Origin: Delphinus delphis
Taxonomy: Eukaryota > Chordata > Mammalia > Artiodactyla > Delphinidae
DNA: 64,000 nucleotides
Assembly: GCF_949987515.2 (NCBI RefSeq)
Contig: NC_082697.1
Span: 27,783,730 to 27,847,729 of the forward strand
Direction: 5' to 3'
This document shows, piece after piece, positions 48,201 to 59,092 of this stretch; within the stretch, counting starts at the first letter, position 1, and each line of letters starts with the position of its first letter. Both the position numbers and the translations under genes were made by a program. The notes under the pieces were generated by a model. That model did not search any database and was not told where the DNA came from. It saw nothing but the letters and a program-made list of their open reading frames with translations.

Positions 48201-51200
48201 CTCTTGCTAGACCTGGGACTCCCCGTCCCCTAAAGGAACAGAGCTGGATGGCGGCAAGGCCTTTGCCAAATTGTGTGAGAACACGCCCAGGTGTTTAAGC
48301 CAAAATCCAAGGAGGTTTCTTCCCAAACAGAACAGCCGACAGGAAGCTGTGAGTTGAGGTGGCCTGGCCGTGGTCTGCTGGTGGCATGGGGTGCTCCCCT
48401 TCCCTGGGTGAAAGCCTCGGCCCTCCCTCATCCACTGGGTGGTAATTCCTTCTCCTCGGCCCTGATGGGACCGGGGCGTGCTCACCACACACACACACAC
48501 ACACACACACATGCGCGCGTCTGCGCCACCCTGTGCTAGGGTGTTTGTGGCTGCAGGGTACAGCTGTGAACAGGGCAATGCCCAGAGACAGCCAGTGTTC
48601 CCGTGTGTGCTCACGTGTGCCCCCAGAGCGTGCACATGCAGATGGAAAGGGTCTGCCTGCGTTTGTGTGAATGTGTTCATGGGCTGGTGTCCTAGAGCAG
48701 TTGACCCTGGACCAACAAGGGGGTTGGGGTACTGATCCCTCGTGCAGTTGAAAATCCGCGTGTAACTTTTTACTCCCGCAAAACGTAACTGCTAATATCC
48801 TACTGTTGGCCAGAAGCCTTCCTGATTACGTAATGAGTTGATTGACATGTATTTGGTGTGTTATATGTATTATAAACTATACAGTAAGCCCCCTACATAC
48901 AAACGAGTTCTGCTCCAAGAGCGCATTCATTAAGTCCAATTTGTTCATAAGTCCCACAAAATTAGCCTAGGTACCCAACTAACACAATTGGCTATATAGT
49001 ACTGTACTGTAATAGGTTTATAACACTTTTCACACAAATAATACATGAAAAACAAACAAACACAAAAAATAAAGAAAACATTTTTAATCTTACAGTACAG
49101 TACCTGGAAAAGTACACCAGCCATGTGAACTAACTTATGTGATTGGACATGGGAACACACGTTCATCTTTGAAAGTTTGCAACTTGAAGGTTCATATATA
49201 GGGGACTTACTGTATTCTTACAATAAAGTAAACTAGAGAAAAGAAAACGTTAAGAAAATTATAAGGAAGAGAAAATACATTTACAGCAATATACTGTATT
49301 TATTGATACTGTAAGTTTACATTGTTTTTAAAATGAATCATCTGTCAGTACATCAATATTGTCTTACATGATACAAAACACTGTAGCTGTTACATGTATT
49401 ACTAAGACTAGACATCAAAAATGAAAAGCTCATGTGAAAAAGAAATTCGTATTTATTTACAGGTATAGTGTGCATGCGTTGATAACAGAGAAGCTAGCAA
49501 TGATTGCCTAGCTTATCTAATGAATGAATCATTATAAAGTTTTTACGGCATACAGTATTACAGTCATATTCAAAATATGGTGTTAGAAACATTGTTACAT
49601 TTTTCTAAAAACCTCTTACCTGTGATGATAGGCTGATAGGCATTTTCTCCAATTGGGAGAGAAAGGCATACTGTAGGGTAATGTGATTCTTTGAAAGCAA
49701 AGTTGTAGAACACTAAGAAAACGAACGCATTATTAATATTATATCAACTATCACCCACCTTATGCCAGTGTAAGGACAGGCTGCCACCTTAGTACCAGTC
49801 TTGCACACAGTGTTCTACACGCTGGATGCTGAGGCGGTAGTGATGATGACAACACAGAGACGGCTCAAACGGTGGCTGCCATAGTTACTAGATTTTCACA
49901 CGAAATCACTCATACACATACACAGCAGATAGATCCTGGCCCACCATGCAGGCCCCAGGATAATTACACGGAGGGGGAGACCTCTCCCACCCTCAGCCTT
50001 GGTCTCTGGGTTGGGAGAGTGGACACCTGAGCTCTGGGCTGCGGCGCCGGGACTGGGCTGGCGGAGGGGGCGCCACCCCGGGCGGCGCCAGGCTGGTGCA
50101 CGCGCTCTGTGACGTGTCTCCCCAGCCCAAGCTAGAGGAGCCCTGAGCTCCCCACCCTGATGCTGTGCTCGAAAGAGCCTTAATGAAACCCACCTCCCAA
50201 AGGGGCTGCATGTTCTCGTGCCCACAGGGGCCCCGTGGGGGAGGCCTGGCCTGCAGCGCTTCAGTGGCCAGGGGACCAGAATGGGTAGGCGGGGCCCCTA
50301 GCTCCTGGAGGCACAGCGCCTCGCCAGGCCCCTTCCTCCCTCCCTGCTGACAAGCGTCCCCGGCAGGCGCGCCATGAAGTACACGCTGTGCAGTGACAAC
50401 CATGGCATCAAGCCTCCCACCCCGGAGCAGTACCTGACCCCCCTGCAGCAGAAGGAGGTGTGCATCCGGCATCTGAAGGCCCGGCTGAAGGACACACAGG
50501 ACCGGCTCCAGGACCGGTAAGCGGGTGGCCAGGGCCCTGCAGTATCTCTGGGAGGAAGGTGTGGCTGGGGGCTCCTCAGCTGCTCCTTGAAGCATCAGGT
50601 AGCTTCTTGGGGCCAGGCCTGGAGCAGTTTCCCCTGCGAGGGTCTATCGGGCCTCCCACCCACGGCAGTGCTCTCCCAGTTGTAGCCTGGCAGCCCCATT
50701 TGGCCACTTCTCGTGCCCTGGCTCCTTTCTACCTGGGGAGGAGTGGCACAGGGCACTCTTCCTGGCTGACCTGTCTCTGTGGGGGAGAAACAACCCCTTA
50801 GCCCTCCTTTGCTTCCTCCCAGGGGGTCACCAGGGGCTCGTGACCCACCAGTTCAGGCCCCAGAAGCCTTCCTCCTCATCCACGTGTAGATGATGTAAGA
50901 TCGTGAGAAACCTTCCTCGGAGCTCCCACCCAGCCCAGGGGTCTCCCAGGAGCCCCCGTGGGCCCGTCTGAGCTCATTCTCCAGACCTGATCCTCCCGGC
51001 CTCCCCATTTCCAGGCTGGCGGCTTCATCTTTATAATCGAAGCTTCAGGGCTGCCCTCTGATCTCTTCATCACCTACCCGTCTTCTCCAGACTGTGTCAA
51101 TTCGGATACGCAGCCGACCGTGAGCTGGACAGGGTGCCGTGCAGGGCGCTGGAGGGCAGGTGGGGAGGCCACCACTACCACGCCTTCCTTCATCTTTTCT

Positions 51201-54200
51201 TTCTTTCTTTCTTTGTAATATAACTGCTTTATTGAGATGTAATTCACATACCATCCAGTTCACCTATCTAAAATAAACAATTCAGTGATTTTCAGTATAT
51301 TCACAGAACGGTGCAACCATCAACAGTATCTAATTCTAGAACAGTTCCATCACTCCAGAAAGAAACCCTGTTCCCAGTAACAATCACGCTCCATCTCTCC
51401 CCAGCCACGCCGTCCCTGGCAGCCACTAATCTTTCTGCCTCTGTGGATTTGTCTATTATATTCCATGTAAACTGGAGCACACAGTGAGCGTGACCGTGTC
51501 TCTCTTGACCAGAGCTCTGCCAGGTAGCTGATCCAGTTTGTATCTGTTGTGCTTTTGAACTTGGGGAGGGTAGAGGTGGCATTCTGTGGACCTCCTTGTC
51601 TGTAGAGCTAGGATTTCTATTTCTATTTCCCACTGTCTTCTCACTGATGCCCTGCGTCTGCTTGGCCATTTACACTGATGTCCTCGGGAAGCAGACAGCC
51701 CATCTCCCTGCTTCCTTTCCAGGGCTGCCCTGTGGCTCAGAGCAGACAGTCTGCCCTGTGTGGTTTGGGCAGGACGCCCTGTAGTGGACACGCCTGCACC
51801 TCAGCTCCCCGGCCTCTGCACCTGATACTCTTGTAGTACCTGTGGCCATTCTGTACTTGCTGTATCGTCAGCCTCCTCACAGGCTCTGAGCATTCAGTCT
51901 GATCCTCTCATTCCCGCTGTAGCCTACTTCCTCCTCAGAGAAGGAGCTCTGCTTCTACACGCTGTGCTTTCATATATTGTGTCCCCACTTCTAAGATACC
52001 CTTTCTCTCATCTTGCTCCCTTGGAAAACTCATCCTATAAGACCCAGTTCAAATGTAACATCCTGCAGCCCCCTGAGACCTAGACAGGGCTGGGAAGCCA
52101 TAGCTCTGGGGTCCTGCTGGCTCCCAGGAGGAGTGGGGCCCAGCTGAGCTGAGCATGCCCAGTCCCTCCTTTCAAACTCACTCTTTCTGCCAGGGCTCAC
52201 AGTCAGTGAGGAGGGTTATCCTAGAGTGAGCTCCCCACCCTGAGGCAGGAGGAATGAACGTTATCCCCACACCTGTGGGGATGTCTGTTATCGTAGCTCT
52301 TGAGCAGCTCCAGGTCCCTGCTGCCATCCCACGTCCATCGCCAAGCTGTATCCTGTTGGGCAGCCCTTCCCCTCCTTCCCCTTCCAGTTGATGCCATTGC
52401 TGACCTTGTGGCCGCTGCAGCCCCGCAGGCCCAGTCCCTTCAGTGTTTTGTGGAGTGAGATTCCTGGGCCCATTTCCTGAATTTCTAATTTGACTTTGAA
52501 AAGTGCATGGTGCTTGAGCTGGGTTGGTCACTCTGCTGGACTCATAAAATCCAAAGTGATGTCGTGCCTTTTGGATTTTATTTGTGTGAATGTAGGGTTT
52601 GGGCTGAGTGGCTGCGTGTGGGCCGGATCACTAAGACGTTTGCTGAAGGAGGAGCACCCAGGGTGGGAGTTCAGTCCCATGAAGGAGTCTCCTCCTTTCT
52701 CACTGCTTTTGGTCCATCCTGTTCAGTCTCACCCTGGCTTTACCTCTGGACTTGATGGCATCATTTTCTACTTCACCTCCTTCCCCTGCACCCCCTGGAT
52801 TCATCTATGCCTCAGGGATTTTAAAAGCCTGCGAGTTTCTGGACAAGAGTCCTCTGACCGTCTCGTTTGCCTGCTCTTGCCTCTTCTTTCGGGAATAGCT
52901 CTGTGCCTTTTCCGGCAATCTTTTGGGTCTTCCCTCTCTAGAGTAGATACAGAGAGAAAACATCTAGCATGGATAAAAGACAGCCACTCTGTTCTCATCA
53001 TTCTCCTCTGATTCAGCCACCACTTCTCATCCCTCCACTTGAGGGAAGATGTAAAATTATCAGCTACATTCAAGGCAGTAATTTCTCTCATAAAAACAAA
53101 GTGGATCATCACTCTCTCCCCGGGGTCTCTGGCCAAATCGCCTCCATTGAAAATTTCCACCACCGGCTTTTGTAGGAGGCCACATCCATTTCTGCAGAGT
53201 AGAGATTTTAGGTTTAGTTTTTGTTGTTTTATGTTAAGATTTTTAAATGGATGTATTAAGTTTTTATAGCGGTAGCTCTTTAAACTGAGAATCTTTATCG
53301 TCTACTGTCTTCTCTGGGTAGTGGATATAAATGTGGACAGTTGTCTGCATTTTGGCTCTAGGGGGTGGCAAGGAGATGGTGGCTCATTCTCGTCCCTGAA
53401 GAGGAGGTCTCTCGTGTCCTGAGCCCTGGCCCCTCTCCCGTCCCCACTGCTTCCCCGATGGAATAAAGAGGGTGAGGAAGGAACTCTGAGTCGTTCCTTT
53501 GTTTTCAGCTCTGAGGGGCAGCAGCACAGGCCCTGTGTCCTTGGGGACAGCCCCCTCCTTGTCTGTCCTTGGTGATGGTGACAGGCCAGGCGGTGAGCAT
53601 GTGTGTCTCATCTGCTCACAGGGACACGGAGATCGATGACCTGAAGATGCAGCTGTCGCGCATGCAGGAGGACTGGATCGAGGAGGAGTGCCACCGCGTG
53701 GAGGCCCAGCTGGCCCTGAAGGAGGCCCGCAAGGAGATCAAGCAGCTCAAGCAGGTCATCGACACCGTCAAGAACAACCTGATTGACAAGGACAAGGGGC
53801 TGCAGAAGTACTTCGTGGACATCAACATCCAGAACAAGAAGCTGGAGACGCTGCTGCACAGCATGGAGGTGGCCCAGAACGGCTTCGCCAAGGAGGACGG
53901 CGCCGCCGAGTCGGCCGGCGGGTCCCCCGCCCGCTCCCTTACCCGTAGCTCCACCTACACAAAGCTGAGCGACCCCGCTGTCTGCGGCGACCGCCTGCCG
54001 GGTGACCACCCAGGCGCCTCTGTGGAGGACGGGGCTGACAGTGGCTTCGCGGCGACCGACGACACTCTGAGCCGGACGGATGCACTGGAGGCCAGCAGCC
54101 TGCTATCTTCGGGGGTGGACTGCGGCCCCGAGGAGGGCTCCTCGCTGCACGGCTCCTTCAGCCTGGGCCCCCGCTTCCCCGCCAGCAACACCTACGAGAA

Positions 54201-54810
54201 GCTGCTGTGCGGCACGGAGGCCGGCGTGCAGGCCAGCTGCATGCAGGAGCGCGCCATCCAGACGGACTTCGTGCAGTACCAGCCGGACCTGGACACCATC
54301 CTGGAGAAAGTGACCAAGGCCCAGGTCTCCGGGACAGTCCCCAAGTCAGGGGACAGGTGCCCGGAGTTGGATCCCCACCCCCTGGGGCCCAGAGACCCCA
54401 ACTCTGCAGTGGTGGTGACGGTGGGTGACGAGCTCGAGGCCCCGGAGCCCATCACGCGGGGGCCCACCCCACACCACCCTGGTGCCAACCCCAACCCCAG
54501 CCCGTCGGTGGGCGTGGCGTGCCCCGTGGAAGAGGAGGAGGAGGCGGCCGCAGCCGAGAAGGAGCCCAGGAGCTACTGGAGCCGCCACTACATCGTGGAT
54601 CTGCTGGCGGTGGTGGTGCCAGCCGTGCCCACGGTGGCCTGGCTCTGCCGCTCCCAGCGGCGCCAGGGCCAGCCCATTTACAACATCAGCTCCCTGCTGC
54701 GGGGCTGCTGCACCGTGGCCTTGCACTCCATCCGCAGGATCAGCTGTCGCTCGCTGAGCCAGCAGGGCCCAAGCGCCAGCACTGCTGCAGGCGGCAGCTC
54801 GCAGCTCTGA
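45084..54810 (+). CDS. SNPH: Syntaphilin, complete coding sequence (4 coding exons, 542 aa)
   Basis: Syntaphilin anchors axonal mitochondria to microtubules and was first described as a syntaxin-1-binding inhibitor of SNARE assembly. The CDS joins 45084-45265, 45952-46059, 50367-50516 and 53622-54810. All introns are GT-AG and the frame is open throughout (182+108+150+1189 nt). Seen in the protein: Ser/Pro-rich N-terminus (1-115); a charged heptad-rich coiled coil from about 125 to 230, including QQKEVCIRHLKARLKD and WIEEECHRVEAQLALKEARK; a low-complexity Ser/Asp/Glu-rich middle; a poly-Glu stretch near 450; and a hydrophobic segment at about 470-489 (YIVDLLAVVVPAVPTVAWLC) followed by basic residues, the mitochondrial membrane anchor. 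The sequence matches remembered human SNPH almost along its whole length. The human long form is 538 aa, so this copy is intact and 4 residues longer. A second in-frame start at 45216 (MAMSLPGS) gives the shorter 498-residue form, equivalent to the commonly cited 494-aa human protein. Identity is very sure; which start is used is not. Confidence 0.97.
45266..45951 (+). other. SNPH: SNPH intron between coding exons 1 and 2
   Basis: A short GC-rich intron of 686 bp with GT-AG ends. No repeat or coding sequence is recognised apart from antisense and frame-shifted shadows. Confidence 0.8.
45952..46059 (+). CDS. SNPH: SNPH coding exon 2 (residues 61-97)
   Basis: The acceptor is CTGCCTCCAG|GCGCACC and the donor CGCCCAG|GTAACC. 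The exon completes an Arg codon and then encodes RTSPPVSVRDAHGTSS followed by a Ser-rich run ending SDSSPTP. It is 108 nt long with codon phase matched at both ends. The region is Ser-rich and basic with no fold visible. It lies between the isoform-specific N-terminus and the coiled coil. Confidence 0.95.
48486..48520. repeat. (CA)n running into CG alternation
   Basis: Twelve to thirteen CA units followed by ATGCGCGCG, so purine-pyrimidine alternation continues through a CG stretch. Confidence 0.88.
48698..49830 (+). mobile_element. Tigger-like DNA element, host of a nested miniature element
   Basis: Begins CAGTTGACCCTGGACCAACA, with GTGCAGTTGAAAATCCGCGT, and resumes after the nested copy with TTCTTACAATAAAGTAAACT. 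It resembles a familiar mammalian pogo/Tigger-class repeat. The 3' border is uncertain. Confidence 0.6.
48882..49212 (+). mobile_element. Nested miniature inverted-repeat (Tigger/mariner-like) element
   Basis: A 331-bp element bounded by TA dinucleotides. The ends are CAGTAAGCCCCCTACATAC and the reverse complement CAGTAAGTCCCCTATATATG, about 19 of 23 matching. Removing it joins host sequence CTATA and TTCTTACA, as expected of a clean insertion. Confidence 0.8.
50367..50516 (+). CDS. SNPH: SNPH coding exon 3 (residues 97-147)
   Basis: The acceptor is CCCCGGCAG|GCGCGCC, with a short pyrimidine tract, and the donor is GACCG|GTAAGC. It encodes RAMKYTLCSDNHGIKPPTPE and then the start of the coiled coil (QQKEVCIRHLKARLKDTQDR). 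The 150-nt exon keeps the frame with both neighbours. The internal ATG at 50374 is in frame but lies deep in the protein and is not proposed as a start. Confidence 0.96.
51192..51215. repeat. (TTTC)n repeat
   Basis: A run of TTTC units at the edge of an L1 3' end. Confidence 0.8.
51210..51480 (-). mobile_element. Short L1 3' end, minus strand
   Basis: AACTGCTTTATTGAGATGTA through CAACCATCAACAGTATCTAA is an L1M 3' UTR in reverse. It abuts a TTTC repeat. Confidence 0.8.
53622..54810 (+). CDS. SNPH: SNPH last coding exon (residues 147-542 and stop)
   Basis: The acceptor is CTGCTCACAG|GGACACGG and the stop is TGA at 54808-54810. This large exon carries most of the coiled coil, the acidic low-complexity middle, the membrane segment and the C-terminus ending AAGGSSQL. 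It is very GC-rich at third codon positions, which produces several long but spurious open frames on both strands. The open frame also extends 53 nt upstream past the splice site to an intronic ATG at 53569, which is not a start. Confidence 0.97.
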
Positions 54811-56703
54811 GGCCCCATCCCGGCCCGGGCTCCGGAGGCCTGACTACCGATTGTAGGGGTGCCGTCCTCCCTCTTGCACCTTCCCGTGGGGCATCATCTT
54901 ATTTATTTAGTTTTGGGTTTGGAGGTGGTGTTTTCAGAATGGTAACAGTGTCAGGGGCTGGGAGCGGGGGGGTGGGGGAAGGTGTCCCAAAACTGCAACA
55001 GGAGAGAAGGGAAGAGAGACCAAGGGCAGGGAGGCACAGGGATGGGACACACTGCAGAGAAAGAAGGTGGTGAGGCCCCCAACCTGGCCCCCCGGCCCCC
55101 CTGGCCTCTCACACAGGGCAGCCCCTGCTCAGGAAGTCTCTGGTGTGCTGATCTGGGGAGGCCGGGCTTAACTTGTGTGCCAAGCCTCCCCGTCCCCCAC
55201 CCCCATGTCCTGTCCAGTTCCCTGCCCACCCCAAGCCTTCTCTCCCAAGCCACCCCTTGCCCTCAGCCCAGGCTTCTGGGCCGGTATTACCTCCTCAGAC
55301 GGAGGCAGCTGCGACCCAAAGTACAGGCAACTGGCCGGGACTCCGAGCGGGTCTGGAACCACTTGGCCTGGGCTGAGCTCCATCCCCTTCCGGCTGCTCC
55401 CCGCTTTGGGAGCATGGTCAAGGCCAAGGGCTGGAGGAAAGATGGTGATGGGCAGAGGGCGGTGTGGGTTCTGTGTCTGTCTGTTCGTCCCAGAGCTTCC
55501 CCACATCTGTTTTCCTCCTGGCGCTTCTGAGTGTGTCAGATAATTTTGTGAGAGCCAGACAGGCGAGTGCCGGGGTGTGAACGCTAGCCTGAGCCCAGCT
55601 CCTGTCTGGAGACGCTGCCAGCAGGAAAGGAGGAGGCGGGGGCTGGCAGCTTAAGGGGGCACCTCCAGCCTTCTGAGACAGGGCCCTGCAGCCTGGGAGG
55701 CAGGGCTGGACTCGGCAACCGCCAGCTGACTGCTCCAGGTCTGACTGCCCTGGAGCGCGCCCTAGTTTATCCGGGGACCTTGGGACCAACTTCTGCTTTG
55801 CACTGTGTTCACTTTGGGGCTTGCTTCTCACGCATCCCAGGGTCTCCTGTGAGGTGGCTGCTTGCTTTCTAGGATGAGGATTCCTAAATCTTACACCTTT
55901 CTGCCTCTGAGGGGAATTCCAGCGGGATGAATGGCAAGATGAGGTTTTGAAGCCATGATGTCCGTCCAGGCCTAAGCAGGGTGTCCTGGGATGTTTCCCA
56001 GGTAGGGGGTGGAGTGGGGCTCCCAGCCCAAGCCCAGTCAGCCTGGGAAGGCCCCCCTCCTTCCCCGGGACCACATCTAGGTCCCTCTGCAAAGCTGCTG
56101 ACATGTTATTTGCATTATTATTTTACAGAGTAAACCCATTCCTCTTCCTCTGCAGGGCTTATACCTATCTCGTCATCTCACCCACTCTTCAGAGTTAGGC
56201 CCTACATTGCGGCGGGGGGAGGGTGTTGGTGGGACCCTGTATCTCACTCACCCCTCCGGCCTAGGGGCCACTCTGGTTCTGCCAAGGTTGCTTGCCCACC
56301 CCCGCTGCTCCGACAGCTGTTGCCTGACGCATGGGCTCTGCCCTTCCTCTCTGTGCCGCCTACTTGAGGGGGGATGCCTGCATGCACTGGGGGTGGGCAG
56401 CCGGCCCAGCCATCGTGGGGAGAGCCCCTCTGCCACGCGCTTTGTGCCTCCAAAGCTCCCCTTCCTCGCTCTGGGCCTCAGACCTGCCATCCTTTGTGGA
56501 GCACCCCTCCACCCCAGTCGAACCAAACCCAAACTCTGGGGGCCGGGCTGGGCTGCCCCACGGGACCTGGGGGTCGTGACGTGGAGCGGCAGTGGACAAA
56601 CCCAAAGCCAAGCCAGGACTGGCTGCGGACCCCACCTCCCGTGCCACGTCCTCACGGAGCTGCGTGGTGTCTCCTTAGAAATAGTGAACAGCTTTGCCGA
56701 GAA

Positions 56704-56709
56704 AATAAA
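56704..56709 (+). terminator. SNPH: SNPH proximal poly(A) signal (AATAAA)
   Basis: A canonical AATAAA hexamer about 1.9 kb after the SNPH stop, with a GT-rich downstream element. Cleavage would be near 56,725. Confidence 0.6.
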
Positions 56710-58005
56710 TGTATGACTATTATATTTGACAACATAAAATCTATATATTTTTCACCACTGGAATCTAGTCGAGCTGTGTAGCCGCTCTGCTCCGGCCTGC
56801 GTCTTGCTGTCTGTGGCCTTCCTACTGTGTCTTGTGTTTTGATGGACGTGGTCAGGGCCGGGGCTGTGGTCCGCTCTGTCCCTGATGCTGGAGGAGCCGC
56901 TCGTGAAGAGCGTGGACCGAGGACTGTGGACAAGGTGAGCGGAGCTGGCACCGCCCTCTGCTCCTCCTGTGGCTCAAGACCTGCCTGTCTGGTCAGAGGG
57001 CCTCCAGCCCACAGTGTTGGGGGTGCCTCTCTTTTGGGGGGTCTGGTGGGACCTTGACGGGCTTTGCCTCTTGTCGGTGGAGGAGGCAGCTCTCTGGCCC
57101 AGGCCTGGGACAGACGCTGGGACCGTGTCGGCCAGGCCCCGGCTTGTGCGTGTGTGCGTGTGTGTGCTCGGTATCCTGCATCTATGCAAAAGGGGCAGCG
57201 CTGCCTGGGCAGCTCCCAGGGGCGGAGGCAGAGGCGCAGCGGCCCACGGGCTCAGGCTCCAAGCCCTGACTGCAGGACACAGGATGTGGGACCAGGAAGC
57301 GAGGCCAGGGCCCGGGGGCCTCCCGCTAAGTGCTCATCCTCCAAGGCTCCCCTTTTCCTTCCTGCTTAATACCACCTCCTGCTGGGCTGTGACCTTTCCC
57401 TCCCGCCCTCCGCTTCTGCAGCAGAGATCTTTGGGGTCTCCCCTGTCCCCAGCCTCTGGCCAGAGCTGATTAGATCCTAAGGGACCATGTTCTCAGGAAC
57501 CACCTTCTGGAACTGCTGGTCCCTTGGGGTCCCACCTCCAGAAGGGGCTTCTCCTAAGCTATAGGGTCCAGGCCAGAGCTGCTTTGCTGCTCCTCTCGTC
57601 CAGGCTCAAAGCAGGAATCAGTCTGGGGCCGGGACTCTGCTCAGAGAGCTGGCCTCAAATGGAGTTTATCCCAAATATCTCCCAAGGGGATAACTTAGCT
57701 TTTCACTGAACACCCTTCCCAGTCGCCACTAGCACAGGGGTATCTGGCAGCACCTTGGGGGGTGGGGTGGGGGCAGATGACAAGGTTCTGGGGTAAAGGC
57801 CTACAGAGGGGCCTCTGCCCAGGGAAATCATTACCCCCCTGACCTAGGAATCAGTGCACACAAGTCACAGTGCACTGCTGCATTCAGCCATGCCCTTGAC
57901 AGAGAGTTCAGGGGATACAGGAGGGGGAGGTGGGGAGGGGGCTTCACTTTTGTCTTCTTTGTCCTTTTGATCAGACAGAGTTGTACCTACAGCAGACAGC
58001 TCTGA

Positions 58006-58011
58006 ATTAAA
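58006..58011 (+). terminator. SNPH: SNPH distal poly(A) signal (ATTAAA)
   Basis: The common variant hexamer ATTAAA, followed by a strong GT/G-rich tract about 45-65 nt downstream. It lies about 560 nt from the oppositely oriented SDCBP2 poly(A) signal, so it is the likely end of the SNPH transcript. Confidence 0.65.
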
Positions 58012-58030
58012 GCATGAAAACACAACAAGA

Positions 58031-58574
58031 TCCTTGGCCTGTTTTCTTTATATTGTGTCTTTTGGGGGTGGGGGCGAGGGGGATGAAGGGGGCTCACACT
58101 TGTCCCCACCTGCGTGGGAGTCATAACACGCATCCTGGGAAAAGCTGAGCAGACAGATCTTTCCTGAGGTTGAGGGAACCAGAGAGCTGCGTGCTTCTGA
58201 CTCCCCTCCAGGGGGTCACTTGGCGCACCCCACGCCCCCCGTCAGACCCGTGGGGCCCTGTAAGTGCACGTGTTCCATCCTCTCCAGCACCTTTGAAGTG
58301 GTCCTCATGCCCGTTCTGCAGATGCGGAAGCCAGCTACAGTCGCTGAGCAGGGGGTGCGCAAAAGCCAGGGCCCCCTTCCAGGGCCCCACACTGTCCCCC
58401 TCTAGTCATCCATGCCCCGGACCGGCGGCATGTGACGGTGGCAAAGCCCAGTCACTGCTCTCAGAGGCAATATGTAGCAAAGGCCTTGGTCTCACCACTG
58501 CTTAAAAGAAAACCAGCTCTGGCATGTCATGAGACAGAAGATTCTGGAATTTCAGTTACTTTTGAGGAAGGGAT
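58031..58574. other. Short spacer between the converging SNPH and SDCBP2 3' ends
   Basis: About 540 bp separate the inferred transcript ends. It contains G-rich sequence near 58,060-58,090 and no recognised repeat or gene. Confidence 0.6.
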
Positions 58575-59037
58575 TTTATGTAAAATCAAATCTTTATTCA
58601 AAGACAGTGACGGGTTATAACTAAATACAGTTTGTGACAAAGAACAACTAAAGGAAAAAGAAACAATTCTCCCAAAAAAATGTATTTGTTCTCTCAAACC
58701 GTAGAAACGTTTTACTGGTAGAGGCAAAAGTTTGAACGGGACCCAGCTGCAACTTTAGGAAGTGTTTAGTCGGCCTGCCTACGTGCCCAGCATTTAAATC
58801 GGCTCAGAGAATCACTGCCTGTGGGCCCTGCCCCTGCCTTAGCCCAGTTAAGAGGCTGAGGCTCCAAGAAGGCCAGTGTGTATAAAGGACAGGCCCATGT
58901 GATCCAATGTTGCCCCACCCAGAACATGCCCGCCTCGAGACAGCCCCGCCCCCAGGCAGAGGCCTCCACAGTCTGTCCCCTGAGGACTCTCCCTTTCCTG
59001 CCGGAGGGTCAGAGGGCTGAGCTGCTCTCCCGTGGCT
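58575..59037 (-). other. SDCBP2: SDCBP2 3' UTR
   Basis: About 460 nt between the TGA and the minus-strand poly(A) signal at 58598-58593. No repeat is recognised. The 3' end is inferred from the signal. Confidence 0.75.
58593..58598 (-). terminator. SDCBP2: SDCBP2 poly(A) signal (AATAAA on the minus strand)
   Basis: TTTATT on the + strand reads AATAAA on the minus strand, about 440 nt after the SDCBP2 stop codon. Cleavage is expected near 58,575. Confidence 0.75.
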
Positions 59038-59092
59038 TCAGATGTCAGGGATGGAGTGGTCCATGGTGTGGTGGAGCAGGGCTGGGGACAAC
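59038..59092 (-). CDS. SDCBP2: SDCBP2 last coding segment (C-terminal tail)
   Basis: The acceptor is CTGTATCTAG before 59092. The first base completes a Lys codon, followed by [17 protein letters not shown] and TGA. The tail is too short to be obvious as an open frame. It was found by matching the expected syntenin C-terminus. The remembered human tail ends in Ala where this one ends in Ile. Confidence 0.92.

Larger units (their letters stand above)
46060..50366 (+). other. SNPH: SNPH intron between coding exons 2 and 3; contents
   Basis: It contains a MIR remnant near 46160-46250, a CA repeat running into CG alternation (48486-48520), and a Tigger-like DNA element of about 1.1 kb (48698-49830) carrying a nested miniature element (48882-49212). 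No exon was seen. Confidence 0.75.
50517..53621 (+). other. SNPH: SNPH intron between coding exons 3 and 4; contents
   Basis: It contains a TTTC repeat (about 51192-51215) abutting a minus-strand L1 3' end (51210-51480). The rest is mostly unassigned sequence. A 173-residue + strand open frame at 52490-53011 has no domain, start context or splice support that I can recognise and is treated as chance. Confidence 0.7.
54811..58030 (+). other. SNPH: SNPH 3' UTR with two candidate poly(A) sites
   Basis: This region follows the SNPH stop codon and holds no credible coding exon. A canonical AATAAA lies at 56704-56709, followed about 100 nt later by a GT-rich stretch near 56,800-56,845. A second signal, ATTAAA, lies at 58006-58011. 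It is followed by a strong GT/G-rich element (TTGTGTCTTTTGGGGGTGGG, about 58,055-58,075). The distal site would give a 3' UTR of about 3.2 kb, which fits the long neuronal mRNA remembered for human SNPH. The proximal site would give about 1.9 kb. Both may be used. Confidence 0.75.

Noticed and set aside
52490..53011. 173-residue plus-strand open frame in the last SNPH intron
   Set aside because: No recognisable domain and an unremarkable start context. An overlapping minus frame is equally long, so it is probably chance.
53608..54009. 133-residue minus-strand open frame opposite the SNPH last exon (also 54346-54726)
   Set aside because: Leu/Val-rich shadow of GC-rich third codon positions; no homology or promoter.
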